From an uncultured Verrucomicrobiota bacterium (GTDB lineage: Bacteria; Verrucomicrobiota; Kiritimatiellia; RFP12; UBA1067): 33,854 bases of DNA. The position numbers and the translations under genes are program-made. Below are positions 1-7,028 of the stretch, piece after piece (positions within the stretch are counted from its first letter, which is position 1; each line of letters opens with the position of its first letter). Below the pieces are notes generated by a model. That model was not told the DNA's origin, ran no database searches, and saw only the letters and a program-made list of their open reading frames with translations. The stretch covers positions 68,254 through 102,107 of the forward strand of contig CAMOCC010000002.1 in the NCBI GenBank assembly GCA_946610035.1, given 5' to 3'.

Positions 1-2
1 AT

Positions 3-2123
3 CTTCTCGCGAAGGAATTCCCCTACGTCTCGCCGAACGGACTCTATACGCGCGAACTTTCGGGTGATGCTGCATGGACGGCGGCGGGTGCCTGGACCAA
101 GGCGGAGGAGGGCGGCGAAGGGACGCCGGCCGACGAGCCGGGAGACGGTTCTTCCGTCCAGTTGACGGCTACGGCCGACTCGACGCTCGCGATCGGCGAA
201 GCGGAGTCTCCCGCCGAAATCCACCTTGAATCGCTCTCCATCGGCGGCAGCGCGGCGGTCGAGCTCGCGCCGGTCGCGGGGACGACTCTCATAAACGACG
301 GCAAGACGGTGATCAATACGTCCGTCACGCTGCCGCATACCGTCTCGGTCGCGGGCGGGCCGCTCTCGCTCGCGTCAGGTGCCGCGCTTACCTTCGACTA
401 TCGCGGCTACGACCTTCCGCTCGGCGCGGAGAACGGGGCGATCACGCTGACGGGCACGAGCTCCGCCGACGCGTCCGTCGCCTGTCTGCTGCCGACGGAC
501 AAGAAGGGGCGCACCTTCACGCTTGCGTTCAACGAATCGACGCAGTGCTGGGAGCTCCGGTATGCGCGCGACGCCTATACCCTCTTCTGGCGCGAAGGCG
601 GCGAGGCCGAGTGGACCTCGTCGACGGTCTGGGGCAAGGATTCGCCCGCCGGCGCGGACGCGGCGTTCATCACTGGCGATGCCGTTGTCTTCGGCGATGT
701 CGCGAATGCGGGATCGGCTACCGTCACCGCGCCGACCGCGACGCTGGGCGGCTTCATGTTCACGAACCAGGTTGCAGAGGCCGAGACAGACTATGTCCTC
801 GCGGGTGGCGCGCTCAACGTGCCCGGCATACGCGACGTCGGTCAGGGCGCTGTCACGGTTTCCAACAGGCTCAACGTCGCCGATGGCGGTGAACTCTACG
901 TGCAGGGTGTCGTCAAGCCCCAGGAATTCCTCGACGTGCGCGGTACGCTGGGCGAAGTGCGCATCACGACGGGCGAGAGCGCCGAAAAGCGCGGCAATCT
1001 GACGCTCGGAACGAAGGGCGAGATCACTATAGGCGGCAATCTGATTGTCAATGCCAATACCGACTTCACGATTGCCGGAACAGGCACCATCCGCCATAAC
1101 ACGGAGACGTCGTCGATTTACGTCGACCAATCGGCGCGGGTGCTTAAGATTGGCTCCGGCACGTACTCGATGAACACGCCTTCTACCGGCGACTGGCGGT
1201 TCTCAGGGCGGCTCGAAGTCTCCGAGGGGGTGTTCCGCATCGACGACAAGTTCGACTACGTGACGGCGACGGCCGAGAATCCCGTTCTCGTCAACGGCAC
1301 CGGCAAGCTGTACGTCTATTCGACTGTGAATACGCTCAACAGGCTCCCGGCCGGCGCGCACGTGCTCGTCGAAGAGCAGGGTGTTTTCGAAGTCGAGGGC
1401 AACAACCCGTTCAGGCGCGAGAGCAGCGATTCGCCGACAGTCATCTGCCGCAACGGCGGTACGTTCCGCACGAACGGCGCGAATGCATCCTACGATGTAC
1501 GCGTCTGGGACGTGCAGCTCGATTCCGGCAATCTCTATTTCGCCGGGACCACGGCCAACTACGCAAGCCGCGGACTCGTGATCGACGGCGGCACGCTCCA
1601 CTCGTCGGGCGAGTCGCGGCTGTATCGCGCGGAAAATTCGCCCAACCGCCTCGCGGTCGCGGAAATCAATGTCGCGGACGGGACGCTCTCCTGCGAGCTC
1701 ATGACGGACGGAAACCTCGTTAAGACGGGAGCAGGCAAGCTCATCCTCGGAGGAAACAACGGCGGAGCCTACACTGGCGTAGTCGACATCCGGGAAGGAA
1801 CGCTTGTCATGAGCGATGAACTGCTGAATAGCACGGTCAACACTAATATCACGATGGCGGCCGGCACTGTCCTTGAGATTCCCGAGGATGCGGAACTGCC
1901 GTTTCTCATACCAGACAATCAGAAATGGACGCTCACCGGCCGTCCTACGCTCCTGCTGGATGCCGAGAGAGTAAAGATCGGTTCGAAGGTACTGTCCTGG
2001 GCACAGGGCAATACGCCGGTCGGCAGGTTCTCCGTTAGAACGGCGGACGGGCAACCCTTCTCGCTGCTGATGCGCGACGACGGCGCGTATCTGACGGGCG
2101 GCTTTATTCTGAAACTGCGTTAA
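3..2123 (+). CDS. Surface beta-solenoid protein with autotransporter-associated strand repeats (5' end outside window)
   Basis: The frame is open from the first bases of the window, so this is the C-terminal 706 residues of a longer protein; a TTG at 162 is unlikely to be the true start. The sequence is rich in Gly, Thr, Val and Asn in short beta-strand periods. Near 1716-1812 it carries a good autotransporter-associated strand repeat (LVKTGAGKLILGG, then YTGVVDIREGTLVMS). A Trp-rich module (LFWREGG, EAEW, then GDAVVFGD) near 580-700 resembles modules in the proteins at 3276 and 21437. No transmembrane beta-barrel follows; the protein simply ends in LTGGFILKLR. The likely role is a cell-surface or secreted adhesin or scaffold. 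The family is known for extended parallel beta-helices, but the ligand cannot be told from sequence. The protease gene starts 27 bases downstream, probably in the same transcript. Confidence 0.8.
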   Translation, partial: LLAKEFPYVSPNGLYTRELSGDAAWTAAGAWTKAEEGGEGTPADEPGDGSSVQLTATADSTLAIGEAESPAEIHLESLSIGGSAAVELAPVAGTTLINDGKTVINTSVTLPHTVSVAGGPLSLASGAALTFDYRGYDLPLGAENGAITLTGTSSADASVACLLPTDKKGRTFTLAFNESTQCWELRYARDAYTLFWREGGEAEWTSSTVWGKDSPAGADAAFITGDAVVFGDVANAGSATVTAPTATLGGFMFTNQVAEAETDYVLAGGALNVPGIRDVGQGAVTVSNRLNVADGGELYVQGVVKPQEFLDVRGTLGEVRITTGESAEKRGNLTLGTKGEITIGGNLIVNANTDFTIAGTGTIRHNTETSSIYVDQSARVLKIGSGTYSMNTPSTGDWRFSGRLEVSEGVFRIDDKFDYVTATAENPVLVNGTGKLYVYSTVNTLNRLPAGAHVLVEEQGVFEVEGNNPFRRESSDSPTVICRNGGTFRTNGANASYDVRVWDVQLDSGNLYFAGTTANYASRGLVIDGGTLHSSGESRLYRAENSPNRLAVAEINVADGTLSCELMTDGNLVKTGAGKLILGGNNGGAYTGVVDIREGTLVMSDELLNSTVNTNITMAAGTVLEIPEDAELPFLIPDNQKWTLTGRPTLLLDAERVKIGSKVLSWAQGNTPVGRFSVRTADGQPFSLLMRDDGAYLTGGFILKLR

Positions 2124-2150
2124 GGGTCGTTGTCGCAAAAGGAGTTTGAA

Positions 2151-2990
2151 ATGCGTATAGTCCGTCTGCTTTTGATGTTCAGTGCGGCGGTCGCCGCCGC
2201 GTGTGCGCTCCGTGCGGAGCGGATGCAGACCGTATGCCGCGGCGACACGGTCATCGAGATCGACGCGGGCGAAGACCAGGAAATGGTCGACTGGGCGAAG
2301 AACACGCTCCTGCCGGTCGTCACCAACTGGTATCCGAGGATCGCGCGCATGCTGCGCTCTCCCGGCTACGTCGCGCCGAAGCGCGTGTCGATCCGCTTCA
2401 TCGAGGGTGACGGTGTCGCGTGGACAGTCGGAGACGCGATCACTCTCAACACGCGCTGGGCGCGCGGCGAGCTGAACCGAGAGGCACCAGGCGCGATCGT
2501 CCACGAGCTCGCGCACGTCGTGCAGGCGTACGGCCGCAACGGACGCAAGGGGCCGCCCGGATGGGTCACCGAGGGTGTCGCAGACTGGGTGCGCTGGATG
2601 AACTACGAGAAGCAGCCCGTCCGTGACGCGATCTACGCCGCCGCGAAGGGGCATCGCTACGACGAGAGCTACCGTCCGACCGCCGCATTCCTCGACTTCT
2701 GCGAGCGCAGGTACAGCCGAGTCGGCGGTACGAGCGGCAACGCCAGCAGCGGATTCGTCGTTCGCCTCAACGCGGCCGCGCGCGAGGGCACGTACAGCGA
2801 TGACTTCTGGACGCAGAACTGCGACGGCAGGACGCTGGCCGAGGTCGCCGGGCAGTGGCAGGCGAGCTACTGCGCGGCGCTTACGCCGAGCAACCTCTGC
2901 GCATGCGACGCGCAGTCGCCCGACCGGCGGCTTCCTGCTGCGCCGGACGCCAGGCTAAGGGAAGTCGAGCGGGGGGTTGTGTCGCCGTAG
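2151..2990 (+). CDS. Secreted zinc metalloprotease, BSP family (peptidase of plants and bacteria)
   Basis: A protein of 279 residues with an N-terminal signal peptide (MRIVRLLLMFSAAVAAACALRA). I start it at ATG 2151, behind AAAAGGAG at 2137-2144, rather than at the upstream TTG 2130. The zinc site is H118-E119-L-A-H122, followed by TEGVADWVRW with E141 and D145. This is the arrangement of basic secretory protein peptidases, in which a HExxH helix is followed by an E-G-x-A-D-x-x-R segment. The expected role is a periplasmic or extracellular endopeptidase; the substrate is unknown. The last codons (GVVSP) and the TAG stop are made by the palindromic repeat element that begins near 2971, so the native C-terminus has probably been replaced by repeat sequence. 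It lies 27 bases after the surface-protein gene. Confidence 0.85.
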   Translation: MRIVRLLLMFSAAVAAACALRAERMQTVCRGDTVIEIDAGEDQEMVDWAKNTLLPVVTNWYPRIARMLRSPGYVAPKRVSIRFIEGDGVAWTVGDAITLNTRWARGELNREAPGAIVHELAHVVQAYGRNGRKGPPGWVTEGVADWVRWMNYEKQPVRDAIYAAAKGHRYDESYRPTAAFLDFCERRYSRVGGTSGNASSGFVVRLNAAAREGTYSDDFWTQNCDGRTLAEVAGQWQASYCAALTPSNLCACDAQSPDRRLPAAPDARLREVERGVVSP

Positions 2991-3130
2991 GGGGTTGCGT
3001 CGCCGTAGGGGGTTGCGTCGCTCCGCGACGCAACAAGGGAGAACGCCATTAAAGTGCATTTCGGTCGCTTCCATGTTCCGTCGCGGAGCGACGGAACCCC
3101 CTGGAGCGACGGAACCCCCTGGAGCGACGG
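2971..3130 (+). repeat. Composite REP-like element, copy 1, with tandem head duplications
   Basis: Two hairpins face each other. The left has arms GTTGCGTCGC and GCGACGCAAC around TCC at 3012-3034. The right has arms GTTCCGTCGC and GCGACGGAAC around GGA at 3075-3097. They are separated by 40 bases whose sequence resembles the spacers of the copies at 6613 and 10558. Outer G-runs and C-runs form an imperfect terminal inverted repeat. On the left, an 18-base unit (GGGGGTTGCGTCGCCGTA) is tandemly repeated, giving GTAG at each junction. On the right, a unit CGGAACCCCCTGGAGCGA is likewise repeated. The element overlaps the 3' end of the protease gene. No transposase is visible in the window, so any mobility would have to act in trans. 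Confidence 0.8.
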
Positions 3131-3154
3131 CCCACTTTCCCCCATTCTCCCACA

Positions 3155-3172
3155 AACTGGTATATACCAGTT
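3155..3172. promoter_or_regulatory. Palindromic operator, copy 1 (upstream of the 3276 surface protein)
   Basis: AACTGGTATATACCAGTT is a perfect 18-bp palindrome here. Its 16-bp core, ACTGGTATATACCAGT (3156-3171), recurs exactly at 8613, 10704 and 16177. The half-site TGGT resembles operators of GntR-type regulators such as DasR/NagR (TGGTCTAGACCA). The centre lies 22 bp upstream of the centre of a TTGCGC hexamer, as at 8613 and 10704. Confidence 0.85.
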
Positions 3173-3182
3173 CTGAAATCGG

Positions 3183-3212
3183 TTGCGCAGACATGCCCGT
3201 ATAATGTACAAT
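3183..3212 (+). promoter_or_regulatory. Promoter of the 3276 surface protein
   Basis: TTGCGC at 3183-3188 and TACAAT at 3207-3212 are separated by 18 bp, the same layout as the promoters at 8640 and 10731. A TATAAT at 3200-3205 is an alternative -10, but it has no matching -35 at 17-18 bp. The leader is about 55 nt and ends in the purine-rich ribosome site AAAAAGGGAG (3261-3270). Confidence 0.6.
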
Positions 3213-3275
3213 GGCAGCGTTCGACGGGGGCAGTGTCCCTGTGTCGTCCAGTTAAACCTAAAAAAGGGAGTCATA

Positions 3276-6200
3276 ATGAGTATTGTCCGTATGCTCAAGA
3301 CATTCGCCGCGCACGGCGCGCGGCATGCCGCAGTCCTTCTCTCCGCATTCGCGGTAGAGAGCTTGTTGGCCGCAGAGTCCACATGGACCGGATATGCTGG
3401 CGACCAAATGTGGTCCACGGCTGGCAACTGGTCTCCTGAAGCAGTGCCAGACGAGAACACCATCGTTACATTCCCAGATTTTGGTTCTGCCTACACGGTG
3501 AAGATTACAGGCAATCATGGTGATCAAGATTTCCGAAAGTGCGCGGCTGTTGTCGTCAACGGAGATGTCACGATTGCGCGAGGGGCTAATAGCTGGACGG
3601 ACATCATAATCTATGGAGCGAACGCCCCTGACGGCGACACGGTTTCGGGATCCGGGAAACTGACACTGAATATGACTGGGCTTTACCTTGCGTCAGGCGA
3701 CAGCATTACGATAGCGTGTGATTTTGTCGGTGACGGCGGGAATGACAATGCCTTTGTTCAAGTGGCGAACAATGCGCAAATTGTTTTCAAGAATCCTGTG
3801 ACTGTCCGCGCAACAAGCGGCGGACATTTCCGGCCGCAGGGCGGCGACGCCACATTCCAGAGCACTGTAACCATCGAGGGAAATGCCCGGCTCAGGAACT
3901 CTGCCAATCCGATTGAACTTCAGGGGGAGGTCACCGTCGCAGCAGGGGGAAATGTCCATGCTCAAGATGCATTGATCAGGTTTGCAAACGGTTTTACGTT
4001 AACAAATGGCCGCACGATGACGGCAGGTGCCGGCGGCGGGATGATTTCCGGATCGGCTGTTTCCGGAGCGTTTTCCGGAAGCCCGATTGCGTTGGGTTCC
4101 AGCGGCAATAGTGATTCGATGACTGTCGAGAATGGCACTGTGACGTCTTCCGCGGATATGCTTGTTGGCGACGGTGGTTCGGCGACACTGACAATCAGGG
4201 ATGGAGGAACAGTCGTAGTGCGCAACGGAACGCAGAAAAAGTGGCTTAGGCTGAATGGTGGGAACGGAACCATAAACCTCGATGCGGGAGGCGTTCTTGA
4301 GGTAAGTTCAATCAGGAGATTCAACAATCCAAGTACAGCTGTTATCAACTTTAACGGAGGGACGCTGAAGGCATGGGCTGTTGACGGTGGTGTGATAAAT
4401 GACGCGGAAACGGTCGTCAATGTTCTCGCGGGCGGTGCGATAATCGATGTCGACGCCGGTGTCGAGGCTTCAGTCAAGACCGCGCTTTTGAAAGGCGTGA
4501 CGGATGGAGATGACGGCGGTCTGACGAAAAAAGGCGATGGCGCTCTTCTCGTCGAGGTAATCCCTACCTATGCCGGCACGACGAAGGTCGAGGCGGGTGC
4601 GCTTTATCTGCCGGAAGGCTACACGCCCAATCTGGAAGGAACGGTAGCGGTGACGAGCGACAAGTCCGGCTACAAGAAGTATGTCAAGGACGAGTTTGTG
4701 GCAAAGGCCACGATCAATGGTGAGGAGCAGCGTTTCCTCACCCTTGGGGCCGCTCTTGCCGCATTGAATGGAGCGGCAGGCGAGGTCACGCTCCTTACCG
4801 ATTGCGCGGGTGAAAACGTGTCGCTCGCGGAGGGTCAGTCGATTGTGACGGCGGGTTTCGCGATAGGGTCGGTTACGACAACTGTCACCGGCTATGTGGC
4901 GGGGATTGCGGACGGCACTTACCGTCTGTATGCCGACACGACACCCGTGTACTGGACGGGCGAAGGCAATACAGCCAGGTGGGACGACAAAGACAACTGG
5001 AGCCTCGGCTTCGTGCCGCTGGCGACGACGCCGGTCACGTTCCCTGCGGGCGAATGGACTGCCGGGCTTTACAATGCGGGCCAGGCCAACCAGCAGTGCA
5101 AGACCTTGACAGTCAACGGCAATGTCACCTTCGCCCGCAGTTCCAGCGGGTGGGCCGATCTCGGCTTGAACGGCGACATCGGCGGCACGGGAACGCTCAC
5201 GATCAACAACACGGGTCTGCGCAATCTTCCCAACGGCGAGGCGCTGACCATTTCGTGTCCGTTGACCGTGGAAGGGAACGATAACGTGATGAGCGCCGGA
5301 TGGAAGATTGCCGGCGGGCTGACGATGGTCGGAAAATTGAAGATGGGGAGACTGAACAATGTGGAGTCCATGGTTGAAGTCACGGGGTCCGCGTACATCA
5401 ATCAAAACGCTAACACCATGATATCGCTTCAGACGAACATGAAGTTCAGTGGCAAGACGACATTCAACGGCACCTTCACGACGGAGCATTGGAGCGGAAC
5501 GGTCACGTTCGGTGAAGTCGAGGTTGCCGCCGACGTGGAGCTTCCAAATGTCAATTACGTCGTTCTCGGCGGCGAGGTCACGGTCGACGCCGGCAAGACG
5601 CTGACGATCCCGGCGAAAGTCAATATCGGCGACAACGCCTCGTTCAAGCTGGAGCTCGGGGCCTCGCTTGTTGATGGAACGAATGGTTTGACCGCGGAGA
5701 AGGTGTCTGGTTCGGGAACTGGCGTAGGCGTCTGTGGCGTCGGCGGGACATGGAAGACGGTCGTGACATGGAACCCGGGCGAAAATAGCGATGGACAGTG
5801 GGGAACTGCGGCCAACTGGTCAGCAGGAAGTCTGCCGACCAGCGGGACCGTGATCCAATTCAATAACGGCGCCTTGGTGGGGATGAGCAATAACAACCGC
5901 GATTGCGGAGGTGTAATCATAAACGGAAATGTTGTGATCGTCGGCCAGGGTAGCCAAAGCGAGGTGGAACTTTACGGCGGCAACATCACCGGCAGCGGGA
6001 AGCTGACATTCAATGGGTCCGGCGTGAAGAAGAAATCCGGTGCCGGCATCATCGAGCAGGGCGTCGCAGTTGAGTTTGTCTCTGCCGATGATCATGGATC
6101 CTGGCTGGCTGCCGGAATGACGGTCAATGGCGATGTAACGCTCAACGACAGACTTGCCTCCTGGGATGGTCAGAATGTAATCAACGGTACGACGACGTTT

Positions 6201-6563
6201 GGTGCCACCGCCTTCAACATAAGCGGCGGATTCGCCAATCTGGTGCTTGGGCCGATTAGCGTAACATCTGATCTGACGCTTGACACGGGGAATGCCGACC
6301 TGCATCTCAACGGCAAGGTCTCCATAGCATCCGGTAAGACGTTGACGATAGCGGCTGAGAAGGTCGTTGTCGACTCCGGCGCGACGTTCGAGCTTGCTGG
6401 CGAGGGCTCGTCGCTGGTCGACAACGGTGGACTGGTCGCGGAAGGAAAGGTGACGAAAGCCGCTTCCGCCCATGCCCGCTGCAAGATCAAGAAGACGACC
6501 GAAGGCGGAGTCACGACCTACACGCTGAAGTGTCAGGGCGGCGTTATGATACTTGTCTATTAA
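3276..6563 (+). CDS. Large secreted beta-solenoid surface protein with three Trp-rich modules
   Basis: A protein of 1095 residues with a signal peptide ending near ...AVESLLAAES. The start is ATG 3276, six bases after AAAAAGGGAG; the open frame upstream contains promoter DNA. Three modules open with a W-x-G...W...NW signature: STWTGYAGDQMWSTAGNWS near residue 36, YWTGEGNTARWDDKDNWS near 555, and TWNPGENSDGQWGTAANWS near 830. Each is followed by long Gly/Thr/Val-rich strand repeats typical of autotransporter passenger domains. There is no beta-barrel or recognised anchor at the C-terminus (KCQGGVMILVY). By eye, codon use is less GC-biased than in the neighbouring enzymes, which may mean a different age or origin. 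The operator at 3155 ties it to the glycan regulon, so a substrate-binding or cell-attachment role is plausible but unproven. Confidence 0.8.
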   Translation: MSIVRMLKTFAAHGARHAAVLLSAFAVESLLAAESTWTGYAGDQMWSTAGNWSPEAVPDENTIVTFPDFGSAYTVKITGNHGDQDFRKCAAVVVNGDVTIARGANSWTDIIIYGANAPDGDTVSGSGKLTLNMTGLYLASGDSITIACDFVGDGGNDNAFVQVANNAQIVFKNPVTVRATSGGHFRPQGGDATFQSTVTIEGNARLRNSANPIELQGEVTVAAGGNVHAQDALIRFANGFTLTNGRTMTAGAGGGMISGSAVSGAFSGSPIALGSSGNSDSMTVENGTVTSSADMLVGDGGSATLTIRDGGTVVVRNGTQKKWLRLNGGNGTINLDAGGVLEVSSIRRFNNPSTAVINFNGGTLKAWAVDGGVINDAETVVNVLAGGAIIDVDAGVEASVKTALLKGVTDGDDGGLTKKGDGALLVEVIPTYAGTTKVEAGALYLPEGYTPNLEGTVAVTSDKSGYKKYVKDEFVAKATINGEEQRFLTLGAALAALNGAAGEVTLLTDCAGENVSLAEGQSIVTAGFAIGSVTTTVTGYVAGIADGTYRLYADTTPVYWTGEGNTARWDDKDNWSLGFVPLATTPVTFPAGEWTAGLYNAGQANQQCKTLTVNGNVTFARSSSGWADLGLNGDIGGTGTLTINNTGLRNLPNGEALTISCPLTVEGNDNVMSAGWKIAGGLTMVGKLKMGRLNNVESMVEVTGSAYINQNANTMISLQTNMKFSGKTTFNGTFTTEHWSGTVTFGEVEVAADVELPNVNYVVLGGEVTVDAGKTLTIPAKVNIGDNASFKLELGASLVDGTNGLTAEKVSGSGTGVGVCGVGGTWKTVVTWNPGENSDGQWGTAANWSAGSLPTSGTVIQFNNGALVGMSNNNRDCGGVIINGNVVIVGQGSQSEVELYGGNITGSGKLTFNGSGVKKKSGAGIIEQGVAVEFVSADDHGSWLAAGMTVNGDVTLNDRLASWDGQNVINGTTTFGATAFNISGGFANLVLGPISVTSDLTLDTGNADLHLNGKVSIASGKTLTIAAEKVVVDSGATFELAGEGSSLVDNGGLVAEGKVTKAASAHARCKIKKTTEGGVTTYTLKCQGGVMILVY

Positions 6564-6612
6564 GGCAGCGAATACTATAGGTAGAATGCTAAGGGACCTC
6601 ATGGTAACACGA

Positions 6613-6796
6613 GGGGGTTGCGTCGCTCCGCGACGCAACAAGGCAGGCGCCAGTAAAATGCTTTTCCTGTTGCTTCACATTGTTCCGTCGCGGGATTCGC
6701 CTGCGCCGAAGGCGTCAGGTTGCCCGAGGGCGAAGCCCGAGCCGCGAAGCGGCCGCAAGGGGCCGAGCGACGGAACCCCCTGTGACGGAACCCCCT
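6613..6796 (+). repeat. Composite REP-like element, copy 2, with a nested hairpin-rich insertion
   Basis: The left hairpin at 6617-6639 is identical to copy 1, and the 42-base spacer is nearly that of the copy at 10558. The right hairpin has its arms at 6682-6691 and 6767-6776, but its GGA loop is split by about 72 extra bases (6692-6766). The insert is a chain of small palindromes built on GAAG or GCAAG turns (GGGCGAAGCCC, CCGCGAAGCGG, GGCCGCAAGGGGCC). A second C-run arm follows at 6782-6796. The rest of the gene-free stretch up to 6874 (6797-6874) shows no gene or clear signal. Confidence 0.75.
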
Positions 6797-6874
6797 CGGG
6801 ACGCCCCCCCCCTGAGATGCTACTCTTTGTTTTTCATGCGCTATGCGGGGTGCAAATCTGCCGCGCGGGTCCAC

Positions 6875-6961
6875 GGGCGGCTATCATGAAAAATCAAGAT
6901 AGCCGCCCGAAATAGATGGCCTTAAATCGGGCGGCTATCATGAAAAATCAAGATAGCCGCC
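6875..6961 (+). repeat. Tandem pair of 34-bp hairpins upstream of the ATPase gene
   Basis: Two copies, starting 54 bases apart, each have arms GGCGGCTATC and GATAGCCGCC around the identical 12-base loop ATGAAAAATCAA (6875-6908 and 6929-6961). The 3' arm of copy 1 can also pair with the 5' arm of copy 2, so two mutually exclusive foldings exist. The second copy ends 9 bases before the -35 box of the downstream gene. There is no T-run, so a simple intrinsic terminator is unlikely. Short open frames starting in the loops (MKNQDSR...) look incidental. Confidence 0.8.
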
Positions 6962-6970
6962 AGATTCTTG

Positions 6971-7000
6971 TTGCCTTGTCCGTCGACTATATGGTACAAT
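6971..7000 (+). promoter_or_regulatory. Promoter of the ATPase/DUF234 gene
   Basis: TTGCCT (6971-6976), an 18-bp spacer and TACAAT (6995-7000), preceded by TGG in the extended -10 position. The predicted start point is near 7007, giving a leader of about 22 nt with GGAG at 7018-7021. Confidence 0.6.
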
Positions 7001-7028
7001 GTACGCTGAAACAACATGGAGAAAAGAG

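Noticed and set aside
3012-3034. Intrinsic terminators formed by the REP-like hairpins
   Set aside because: The hairpins are not followed by T-runs, occur on both sides of promoters and even inside genes, so termination is not their common property.
2971-3130. CRISPR array, suggested by regularly repeated palindromes
   Set aside because: Units are adjacent tandem copies without unique spacers, and no cas gene is present.
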